This document shows positions 16,113 to 23,311 of a DNA stretch of 64,000 nucleotides, piece by piece. Origin of the DNA: AC-32 sp963719275 (GTDB taxonomy: Bacteria > Actinomycetota > Thermoleophilia > Gaiellales > Gaiellaceae); assembly GCA_963719275.1 (NCBI GenBank), contig CAVRBT010000021.1:25194-89193 (forward strand), in the 5' to 3' direction. A program made the translations under genes and the position numbers. A model generated the notes under the pieces. It had not been told where the DNA came from, did no database searches, and worked only from the letters and a program-made list of their open reading frames with translations. Position 1 is the first letter of the stretch. Every line of letters starts with the position of its first letter.

Positions 16113-18032
16113 CTAGCGTCTGCGGCCCAGCCAGAGGTTGACCTTGGCGTTGTTGCCGAGGAGCTTGCCCGGGACCGGGCTCTCGCGGACGACCTTCCCC
16201 TTCCTCTTCTTCGAAGACTTGACGTACTTCACGCGGCCGATCTTGCAGTGGCGCTTCTTGATCGACGTGCGCGCGGAGGTGAGCCTCTTGCCGAGCACGT
16301 TCGGAACCTGGCAGGGCGGCTTCAGAACGGTACTTCCGCAGCCGCCGAGCGACTTGCACGCGTTCAAGCGGCCGCCGGTGGCGACCTTGTCGTGCAGTGA
16401 GCCGAGCGAGTCGACGCCGCCGAGGACCCAAGACTTGAGCCTCGCGACCGTGAAGGACGGGTGCGCCGCCTTCACCAGCGCGGCCACTCCGGCGACGTGC
16501 GGGCTCGCCATCGAGGTGCCGCTGATCGTGCTGTAGTCCTCGCTCGAGGCCCGCAGGCAGCCCAGCGAGAGGTCGTCCACGTAGCCGCCGTCGCCGACGG
16601 TGCCGTCGCTGTTCGCGATCAGGCGCAGGGCCGGGTAGAACGTCGCCGCGCCGTCGTACGCGGACACGTCGGTCGTAAGCCCGATGAACGCACCGCCGGT
16701 CGAGCCCGACCAGTTGCTCCCGCTGAAGTTCGATCCGTCGGACGACCCGAAGACCTGGAAGTAGTCATGGTTGAGCTGCGTGTCGAGACGAAGGTTGTAG
16801 AACAGCCTGCAGCCGATCCTCCCCGCAAGGCTTGCCATCGGCGTCGAGCGGAAGAGCCAGGTGTCGCTGCCGGGCTGGTAGGCGCCCGCGGGCGAGTCGG
16901 CCGCGCTGTAGAGGCCGGTCGCGTGCGTCGCCGACTGGCCGAACGGCAGCCCGGCGGTCTGGTTGGTCGCCCAGCTCGCGAGCGACTCGAAGCCCTCGTT
17001 GGCGAGCGTGTCGTACGCGGGCCACGTGCTCTGGATGCCCACGCCCGGGGCGGCGAGGTCGACGCTCTGGCCGTAGTTCGAGAAGCCGGCGAGCGTGTCG
17101 TGGGAGTCCGTCGCCGCGACGCAGATCACGTTCGCGAGGTTGTCCGGCGCCGCGCCGTAGTTGCACGGGTAGTGCGGGAAGTTGTCGTCGCTGAGGCCGT
17201 CGTTGCCGGCAGCGACCACGAACAGCGTGTTCGGGCAGGACGCGATCGCGTCGCGCATCGCCGTCGAGTAGCTCGTCCCGCCGAGGCTCGCGTTCACGAT
17301 GCTCGCGCCGTGCGTGCATGCGTAGGCGAGCCCGGCGGTGACGTTGGCGTTCGAGCCGCTGCCGCTCCCGTCGAGCACCCGCACCGGCATCAGGCCGACC
17401 TGCCAGTTGACGCCGGTGAGGCCGCGGCCGTTGTTGCCGCGCGCTCCGATCGTCCCGGCGACGTGCGTGCCGTGGCCGTTGAAGTCTCGGGGGTCGCTGT
17501 CGCCCTGGACGAAGTCGTGGCCCGGGACGACGTTCGCCGAGAGGTCGAGGTGGTCGGCCGAGATCCCGGTATCGACGATCCCGACGGTCACGGCCGTGCT
17601 GCCCGTGTTGATGTTCCAGGCCGCGGGCGCGCTGATCTTGGCCAACCCCCACAGCTGCGGGTAGCGGGGATCGTTCGGGACCGCGTCGGCATGGTAGAGG
17701 TAGTTCGGCTCCGCGTAGGCGACGGCGGGGTTGCTACGGAACGAGGTAACGGCGTGCTGGACGGAGCCGTCGACGTGCACGAGTTGCAGGCCCGGCAGCA
17801 CGAGCGGCTTCACCCTCGTCGCGGACTCGGCGGAGAGCGCCTCCTTGCGCGAGAGGGGATCGGCATTCGGGCGGAACCGCACGACGACCTCACCAGTGAC
17901 GTACGAGCGATTCGCCCCCTTCAGCGTCAGCGTTACCGCGTTGCGCGCCGCCCCAGCGCCGCCGGCGGACGGCGCCACCGCGGCCGTGAGCAGCGCAGCA
18001 ACAACGGCGCCGCAGACCCTCGACCTACCCAT
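16113..18032 (-). CDS. Secreted subtilase (S8) with inserted domain and C-terminal PASTA-like repeat
   Basis: 639 residues: signal peptide (residues 1-28), inhibitor-I9-like prosegment (VTGEVVVRFRPNADPLS...AVAYAEPNYLY) and a catalytic domain with Asp in VGIVDTGIS, His in FNGHGTHVAGTIG and Ser in ISGTSMASPHVAG. About 150 residues rich in Ser/Gly/Asp (residues 340-490) are inserted before the Ser motif and look like a beta-sandwich binding domain. The tail has CQVPNVLGKRLTSARTSIK and ESPVPGK, a PASTA-type wall-binding repeat. Probably an exported protease retained at the cell wall. Confidence 0.87.
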   Translation of the reverse strand: MGRSRVCGAVVAALLTAAVAPSAGGAGAARNAVTLTLKGANRSYVTGEVVVRFRPNADPLSRKEALSAESATRVKPLVLPGLQLVHVDGSVQHAVTSFRSNPAVAYAEPNYLYHADAVPNDPRYPQLWGLAKISAPAAWNINTGSTAVTVGIVDTGISADHLDLSANVVPGHDFVQGDSDPRDFNGHGTHVAGTIGARGNNGRGLTGVNWQVGLMPVRVLDGSGSGSNANVTAGLAYACTHGASIVNASLGGTSYSTAMRDAIASCPNTLFVVAAGNDGLSDDNFPHYPCNYGAAPDNLANVICVAATDSHDTLAGFSNYGQSVDLAAPGVGIQSTWPAYDTLANEGFESLASWATNQTAGLPFGQSATHATGLYSAADSPAGAYQPGSDTWLFRSTPMASLAGRIGCRLFYNLRLDTQLNHDYFQVFGSSDGSNFSGSNWSGSTGGAFIGLTTDVSAYDGAATFYPALRLIANSDGTVGDGGYVDDLSLGCLRASSEDYSTISGTSMASPHVAGVAALVKAAHPSFTVARLKSWVLGGVDSLGSLHDKVATGGRLNACKSLGGCGSTVLKPPCQVPNVLGKRLTSARTSIKKRHCKIGRVKYVKSSKKRKGKVVRESPVPGKLLGNNAKVNLWLGRRR

Positions 18033-18092
18033 CGGTTCCCCTCCCGCTTGACCCGCTCTCCAGAGTCGTTATAGGTCGCCAACTGGACGGTT

Positions 18093-18386
18093 TCAAGCCT
18101 GCGGTTTTTCCGCGGCCGCCGAGGCGTAGGCGAGCTGGAGGTTCGCGAGCACCTGGTTGAAGTCGCGCAGCGCCTCCTCGGGGACCGAGCCCTCGAGCAC
18201 CGGCACGAGCGCGCGCAGGGCCTCGATCCCGAGCCGCGCCTGCTCGAGGTCGCGCGCCTCGGCGCTCAGGCGGTGGTAGGCGAGCGAGGAGACAGAATAG
18301 AGCGTCTGGAGCAGGAGGTCGGAGACCTTGAGCTTTGCGAGCTCCGCCTGGATTTCCTCGATCAGGCGCTGCTCGTCGTCAGCCAC
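18093..18386 (-). CDS. DUF1844 family protein
   Basis: 97 residues, all helical, with the family pattern LLLQTLYSVSSLAYHRL and LEQARLGIEALRALVPVLEG. GTG 18386 overlaps the stop of the GCS2-type ligase gene, so the two are likely co-translated. DUF1844 proteins are common in Actinomycetota and have no assigned role. Confidence 0.85.
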   Translation of the reverse strand: MADDEQRLIEEIQAELAKLKVSDLLLQTLYSVSSLAYHRLSAEARDLEQARLGIEALRALVPVLEGSVPEEALRDFNQVLANLQLAYASAAAEKPQA

Positions 18387-19536
18387 CGACGGGCTCTCGC
18401 TCGCGCGCCTGCTCGGCGTAGATCTCCTCGAGCGAGGCGCCTGCGGCGTACCGCGCGATCTGGCGCTCGGCCGCGTTGGCGGCAGGGATCGTCAGGTACG
18501 ACGCACAGCCGAGCTCCTCCGCAGCTGGCTGCACCCACTCGAGCAGCCGCTCGAGGTGCGCCCGCGCCGGGCGAACGTCGCCGGTCGAGAGATCGATCAG
18601 CTCGCCGGAGAGGCCGTAGCGGGTCGCCCGCCAGAGGTTCTCCTCGATCAGGCGGTGCGGGTGCGAAGGGAGCGGCTCGCCCTCGTCGATGGCGCGCGCG
18701 ATCCGGGCCGTGAGGGCGTAGCAGAGCGCGGCCAGGCTCCGGGCCTCGCCGAGGTCGGGTTGGGCGTCGCAGATGCGGATCTCGACGGTCGGGAACGCGA
18801 GGTGCGGGCGGACGCTCCACCAGAGCTGGGTGTGCTCGTCGATGGAACGGGTGTCGTAGAGGAAGCCGACGTACCGCTCGAAGCCGTCCCAGCCGTCGTA
18901 CGCGTCCGGCACGCCGCAGCGCGGGAACATCTTCGTGAAGATCTCGGTGCGAGCGGAGTGGAGGCCGCTGTTCACGGCCTCGACGAACGGCGAGCTGGCG
19001 GAGAGGGCGAGCAGCTCGGGCAGGAAGTTGCGCAGGGCGTTGCAGACGGCGATCGCACGGTCCGGTCCGTTGATCGCGACGTGGACGTGCAGGCCGAACG
19101 TGTTGTTGCGCCAGACGACGTACCGGAGGATCTCGTCGTTGCGGCGGTAGTGCGGCGTGTCGATGATCCGCTGCTCCTGCCATGGGCTCCAGGGGTGAGT
19201 GCCGGTCGCCGCGAGGCCGACGCCGACCGCGTCCGCGAGCTCGAACAGCTGGGCGCGGCGCTCGCCGAGCCGGCCGGCCACCTCGTCGAAGGAGTCGCAC
19301 CGGCCGGTGCGGATCTCGACCTCGGAGGCGATCAGCTCGCCGACGAGGTGCTCCTCCAGCGGTGTGCCCTGCGCCGCCGCCTGCAGCTCCTCGAAGCGAT
19401 TGGTGAGGTCGAGGGTCTTTGGGTCGAGGATGGCGAACTCCTCCTCGACGGCGACCGTGAGGTCGGTCGCGGTCTCGAACTGCTCGCGGGCGAGGGCGAG
19501 TTGCTCCTCCGGGCTGAGGCGCTGGGCGTCTCCCAT
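18379..19536 (-). CDS. Carboxylate-amine ligase, GCS2/YbdK family
   Basis: 385 residues. ATP-grasp-like glutamate-cysteine ligase type 2 fold: VAVEEEFAILDP (metal-binding glutamates), GELIASEVEIRTG, ATGTHPWSPW, NTFGLHVHVAINGPDRA in two blocks, and VEIRICDAQPD. Family members show weak gamma-glutamylcysteine ligase activity; in Actinomycetota without glutathione the natural product is uncertain (compare EgtA and MftE-like branches). It starts at ATG 19536 and precedes DUF1844. Confidence 0.85.
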   Translation of the reverse strand: MGDAQRLSPEEQLALAREQFETATDLTVAVEEEFAILDPKTLDLTNRFEELQAAAQGTPLEEHLVGELIASEVEIRTGRCDSFDEVAGRLGERRAQLFELADAVGVGLAATGTHPWSPWQEQRIIDTPHYRRNDEILRYVVWRNNTFGLHVHVAINGPDRAIAVCNALRNFLPELLALSASSPFVEAVNSGLHSARTEIFTKMFPRCGVPDAYDGWDGFERYVGFLYDTRSIDEHTQLWWSVRPHLAFPTVEIRICDAQPDLGEARSLAALCYALTARIARAIDEGEPLPSHPHRLIEENLWRATRYGLSGELIDLSTGDVRPARAHLERLLEWVQPAAEELGCASYLTIPAANAAERQIARYAAGASLEEIYAEQAREREPVGG

Positions 19537-19604
19537 GGGGTCGCTACCTTAGAGGCTCGCCGCCAAGCCGGGTCGGCGCGCCTCGATCCAAAATGCAGTG
19601 CGTC

Positions 19605-19664
19605 AGACGCTCGCCCGACCAGAGCCCGGGCGAGCTCTATGGTCGGCGCCGCCTAGTCGGCGCC
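19605..19664 (+). repeat. Double-hairpin element, copy 4, overlapping a stop codon
   Basis: AGAC, stem 1 GCTCGCCCG (19609-19617) paired with CGGGCGAGC (19627-19635), then GGCGCC-gcctagtc-GGCGCC at 19645-19664. Stem 2 contains the TAG of the glycosyltransferase gene (19655-19653) in its loop. Confidence 0.7.
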
Positions 19665-20918
19665 TTGGAAGGGTTGCAACAGCCTCGACGCGACGCTGCT
19701 CCAGCTCCAGCGTTCCTCGACGGCCCGTCGCCCGGCAGCCGCGATCCGGTGGTGCTCTTCGCGGGGGAGCTCGAGCAACTCGCGTAACTTGGCGGTCAGA
19801 TCGGCGACGTCGCCGTTCGCGAAGCTCGTCAAGTGGTGGTGCTCGGGCGGGTACTCCGCCTCGAGGCCCTCGGCGATCTCCTGCAAGCCCGAGTGGCGCG
19901 CGACGAGCGGCGGGGATCCGGCCGCGGCGGCCTCGGCGGCGACCATCCCGAACGCCTCGGGGAAGATCGAGGGCACAACGGTCGCGTCGGCAAGCGAGAG
20001 CAAGTGGACGAGGTGCCGGTGCTCGAGGGGGCCGGTGAACAGGGTCTGCGGCGGCGCCAGCCGCTTCCGCGCCAGGCGCTCCAGCTCCTCGCGGTAGTCG
20101 CCGAAGCCGACGATGACAGCGCGTGCGTCGAGGTCGCGCAGCGCCTCGAGCAGCAAATGGACGCCTTTGTTGTAGATCAGCTTCCCGAAGTAGAGGACCG
20201 TAGGCACGTCGTCCGCGAAGAACGCCTCGAAGCGCTCCGCGTTCGCGTCGTCCGGTAGGCGCTCGTTCGTGTTGCCCGGGTTCGGCGGGTCGGCGATCGC
20301 TTCTTGGAGGAGTCGGTCGAGTGCTTTGTCTCGCGGCTCCGGCCGGAAGAGCTCGACGTCGACGCCGGGCGGTACCTCGTGGACACGATCGACGTGGCCG
20401 ACGACCTCCTCCAGTACCTCGCGGATGTGCTCGGAGCCGACGAAGACCGCGCCCGCGCCGGCGAGCGACTCCCTCCCCCACGCCTGGAGCTCTGCGTTCC
20501 CGCGCATCGAGTACTCGAGCTCTGAGCCGTGCGCCTTGACCGCGAAGCGCGCGCCGGAAGCCGCGCCGACGGGGCCACCGAGAAGGACGTGGTTCGCGAA
20601 GACGAGGTCGGCGGGGAGCTGCTCACGAACCGCGGCCGCGTTCTGCTCGACGTAGCGCTCGCGCTCTTCGCGCGTCAGGTCCTGCAGCAGGCGCGGCTCG
20701 TGCCCCTCGTAGCGGTCGAGCACGAAGACCGGAAGCGGGCCCTCGAGCTCCGGCCGCACGTGCCGCGCGCCGCCGAGGTCGTACTCCGGCGGGTGCGGCT
20801 CCTGCGAGAGCACTGTCACGTGGTGCCCGGCGCGGCTCCACTCGCGCGCCAGCGCCCGGGTGTAGACGTTCGACCCGGTCCCGCCGAGCAGGTACCCGTG
20901 CCAGAGGACGATCCTCAC
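19653..20918 (-). CDS. GT4-family glycosyltransferase
   Basis: 421 residues in two Rossmann-like halves (GT-B). The N-terminal half starts MRIVLWHGYLLGGTGSNVYTR; the C-terminal half has TVLYFGKLIYNKGVHLLLEAL and the nucleotide-sugar motif PSIFPEAFGMVAAEAAAAG, the EX7E pair of group 1 transferases. HGSELEYSM near residue 150 suggests an acceptor loop. An acidic insertion (residues 195-230, PGNTNERLPDDANAERFE in part) is unusual. Acceptor unknown. GTGACCGTCAC lies about 30 nt upstream of the start. Confidence 0.88.
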   Translation of the reverse strand: MRIVLWHGYLLGGTGSNVYTRALAREWSRAGHHVTVLSQEPHPPEYDLGGARHVRPELEGPLPVFVLDRYEGHEPRLLQDLTREERERYVEQNAAAVREQLPADLVFANHVLLGGPVGAASGARFAVKAHGSELEYSMRGNAELQAWGRESLAGAGAVFVGSEHIREVLEEVVGHVDRVHEVPPGVDVELFRPEPRDKALDRLLQEAIADPPNPGNTNERLPDDANAERFEAFFADDVPTVLYFGKLIYNKGVHLLLEALRDLDARAVIVGFGDYREELERLARKRLAPPQTLFTGPLEHRHLVHLLSLADATVVPSIFPEAFGMVAAEAAAAGSPPLVARHSGLQEIAEGLEAEYPPEHHHLTSFANGDVADLTAKLRELLELPREEHHRIAAAGRRAVEERWSWSSVASRLLQPFQGAD

Positions 20919-20947
20919 GGCGCCGCCACGCTCAAACCCAAACCCCT

Positions 20948-20958
20948 GTGACCGTCAC
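20948..20958. promoter_or_regulatory. Palindrome GTGACCGTCAC upstream of the glycosyltransferase
   Basis: Same half-sites as the two palindromes at 10792-10814, differing only at the centre, again about 30-40 nt before a start codon. Possible shared operator; weak evidence on its own. Confidence 0.3.
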
Positions 20959-20988
20959 CGTTGGCCGAATGGACGCGGCCGCCGCGGG

Positions 20989-21639
20989 CTAGGTGAGGTG
21001 GAAGTAGAGCGCGTGCAGCAAGTCGACCGCGGGGTTCGACGTGTGCACCGTCACGTCGTGCGGGACGTCGAGGAGCGCCTCGGAGTAGTTGAAGATGATC
21101 CGCACGCCGGAGTCGATCAGCTCGTCCGCGACCTCTTGGGCGTGGTCGGCAGGCACCGCGACGACCCCGACGATGATGTTCTTCTCGCGCACCGCGTCGC
21201 GCAGGAGGCCCGAGTCCTCGATCGGCATCGACCCGATCGTGCGCCCGACCTTGTCGGGATCGTTGTCGAAGACGGCGGCGATGTTGATCCCGTGCTCGGC
21301 GAAGATCGGCGAGCTCGCGATCGCGTGGCCAAGGCGCCCAGCCCCCACCAGCGCGATGTTGTGCTGCCCCTGCGTCCGCAGGATCTTGCGGATCTCGCCG
21401 AGCAGCGAGTCGATGTTGTAGCCGACACCGCGCTTGCCGAACTTGCCGAAGGCCGACAGGTCGCGGCGGATCTGCGTCGCGTTGATGTTGGTGTAGTCCG
21501 AGATCTCCTGCGAGGAGATCCGGTCCTTGCCCATCTTCTTGGCCTGGGTCAGAACCTGGAGGTAGCGGCTCAATCGAGCGGCGACCCCGACCGTCAGCCG
21601 TTCCGACCCAGCCGCATTGTGAACGGTCGTTTGCAACAC
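20989..21639 (-). CDS. rex: Redox-sensing transcriptional repressor Rex
   Basis: 216 residues. N-terminal winged helix (SRYLQVLTQAKKMGKDRISSQEISDYTNINATQIRRDLSAFGKFGKRGVGY as consecutive blocks; recognition helix ATQIRRDLS) and a Rossmann domain with ALVGAGRLGHA that binds NADH/NAD+. Rex represses respiratory and fermentative genes until NADH rises. GTG 21639 fits the family length; an imperfect Rex-type operator covers the start, implying self-control. It lies downstream of the glutaredoxin-like gene on the same strand. Confidence 0.93.
   Translation of the reverse strand: MLQTTVHNAAGSERLTVGVAARLSRYLQVLTQAKKMGKDRISSQEISDYTNINATQIRRDLSAFGKFGKRGVGYNIDSLLGEIRKILRTQGQHNIALVGAGRLGHAIASSPIFAEHGINIAAVFDNDPDKVGRTIGSMPIEDSGLLRDAVREKNIIVGVVAVPADHAQEVADELIDSGVRIIFNYSEALLDVPHDVTVHTSNPAVDLLHALYFHLT
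21617..21636. promoter_or_regulatory. Imperfect Rex operator overlapping the rex start
   Basis: TTGTGAAC-ggtc-GTTTGCAA: the two 8-nt halves are inverted copies with 6 of 8 positions matching, close to the Rex consensus TTGTGAAN4-8TTCACAA. It sits at codons 2-8 of rex, where bound protein would block transcription. CACAAT lies 8 nt before the GTG and could be the -10 element. Confidence 0.5.
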
Positions 21640-21684
21640 GCACGATCATTGTGCCGGACCCGCGCAGCTTGGGGAGTCAGACCG

Positions 21685-21969
21685 TCACAAGCTCGGCTCT
21701 GAGCGGGGACTTTGTGCCGCTACCAGCCGCCGCCGGAACGCGTCCTCATGGACGTGGTAGGTGAAGACGCGCTCGCCGTTGATCTCGACGACGGGCAGCC
21801 ACTCGCGGTAGCGCGCCTCGAGCTCCGCGTCGCCGTCGATCGCGACCTCCTCCAGCGCGAACCGGAGCTCATCCCGCAGAGCGCGAACCTGCGCGAGCGC
21901 CCGCTCGCAGAGGTGGCACCCGGCCGCATGGAAGACCGTTACTCGGACGGCCTGCGGTACGTCATCCAA
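21685..21969 (-). CDS. Glutaredoxin-like (DUF836) thiol protein
   Basis: 94 residues with the thioredoxin fold pattern VTVFHAAGCHLCERALAQV (CHLC redox motif), LPVVEINGERVF (cis-Pro) and FRRRL. TTG at 21969 gives a protein of the usual size. It lies between the glutamate dehydrogenase gene and rex on the same strand; in other Actinomycetota a glutaredoxin-like gene often precedes rex and hemA, which fits redox control. Confidence 0.82.
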   Translation of the reverse strand: MDDVPQAVRVTVFHAAGCHLCERALAQVRALRDELRFALEEVAIDGDAELEARYREWLPVVEINGERVFTYHVHEDAFRRRLVAAQSPRSEPSL

Positions 21970-21987
21970 GACTCCGTAGGAGGCGGC

Positions 21988-23262
21988 TCAGGGGTAGAGC
22001 CCACGCGTGATCGTGGCTTCCGCGACGCGACCGACCGCGACGCCGTAGGCCGCCGCCCGCATGCTCGTCTGCTTCTCGTCGTAGACGTGCCAGGTCTCGT
22101 TGAACGCCCGCGTGACGATGTCGCGCAGCTTCGAGTTCACCTCGGGCTCCTTCCAGAAGTACTCCTGGAGGCCCTGGACCCACTCGAAGTACGAGACGAC
22201 GACGCCGCCCGCGTTGGCGAGGATGTCCGGCAGGACGAGGATGCCCTTCTCGTCCAGGATCTCGTCCGCGGTCGGGGTGATCGGGCCGTTCGCGCCCTCG
22301 CACACGACCTGCGCCTTCACCTGGTCGGCGTTGTCGGAGGTGATGACCTGCTCGAGCGCGCACGGCGCGAGCACGTCGCACTCCAGCAGCAGCAGCTCCT
22401 CGTTGCTGATCTCCTCCGCGCCCTTGAGGCCGGCGAGCGAACCCGTCTCCTGCTTCTGAGCGATCGCCGCGGCGACGTCGATGCCGTTCGGATTGTGCAG
22501 CCCGACCTGCGAGTCCGACACTGCGATCACGGTTGCGCCCTCCTCCGCGAGGAACCTCGCGAGGAAGCTGCCGACGTTACCGAACCCCTGCACGGCGACC
22601 TTCAGCCCCGCCAGCTGCAGCTCTTTCTTCCGCGCCGCCTCCTGGATGCAATAGAGCGAGCCGCGCGCAGTCGCCTCGAGCCGGCCGAGCGAGCCGCCGA
22701 CGTTGAGCGGCTTGCCGGTGACGACGCCCAGCACGGAGTGGCCCTTGTTCATCGAGTAGGTGTCGAAGATCCAGGCCATCACCGAGCCGTCGGTGCCGAC
22801 GTCGGGGGCCGGAATGTCCTTCTCGGGCCCGATCTCGTTGATGATCTCCGTCGTGTAGCGGCGCGTCATGCGCTCGAGCTCGCCGCGCGAGAGCCGCTTC
22901 GGGTTGCAGACGACCCCGCCCTTCGCCCCGCCGAAGGGGATGTTCATCAGCGCGCACTTCCACGTCATCCACATCGAGAGCGCCTTGACCTCGTCGAGCG
23001 TGACGTCGGGGTGGTAGCGGATGCCGCCCTTCGAGGGCCCGCGCGCGATGTTGTGCGTCACGCGGTAGCCCTCGAACGCTTGGATCGTGCCGTCGTCCAT
23101 CGTCACCGGGATCGAGACGACGACCGCCTTCTTGCACTCCTGGAGCACGTTCACCAGGCGCTGGTCGATGTCGAAGATGTCGGCCACGCGGCGCAGCTGC
23201 TCGCGGGCGATATCGAAGGGGTTCTCGCGAAGGTGGGTCTCGGGCGCTTCGAGTATGGTCAC
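21988..23262 (-). CDS. Glu/Leu/Phe/Val dehydrogenase, probable glutamate dehydrogenase
   Basis: 424 residues. Dimerisation domain with KGGIRYHPDV, catalytic MNIPFGGAKGGV (Lys) and DIPAPDVGTDGSVMAW; NAD(P) domain with VAVQGFGNVGSF. CEGANGPITPTAD is the glutamate-dehydrogenase C-terminal block. It interconverts glutamate and 2-oxoglutarate plus ammonia. GTG 23262 is chosen over the longer frame because GAGGAG lies 5 nt upstream. Confidence 0.92.
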   Translation of the reverse strand: MTILEAPETHLRENPFDIAREQLRRVADIFDIDQRLVNVLQECKKAVVVSIPVTMDDGTIQAFEGYRVTHNIARGPSKGGIRYHPDVTLDEVKALSMWMTWKCALMNIPFGGAKGGVVCNPKRLSRGELERMTRRYTTEIINEIGPEKDIPAPDVGTDGSVMAWIFDTYSMNKGHSVLGVVTGKPLNVGGSLGRLEATARGSLYCIQEAARKKELQLAGLKVAVQGFGNVGSFLARFLAEEGATVIAVSDSQVGLHNPNGIDVAAAIAQKQETGSLAGLKGAEEISNEELLLLECDVLAPCALEQVITSDNADQVKAQVVCEGANGPITPTADEILDEKGILVLPDILANAGGVVVSYFEWVQGLQEYFWKEPEVNSKLRDIVTRAFNETWHVYDEKQTSMRAAAYGVAVGRVAEATITRGLYP

Positions 23263-23311
23263 GGAGGCTCCTCGGTTGGAAACACGCTGCAAACGGGCTG
23301 AGTATAGGCCC

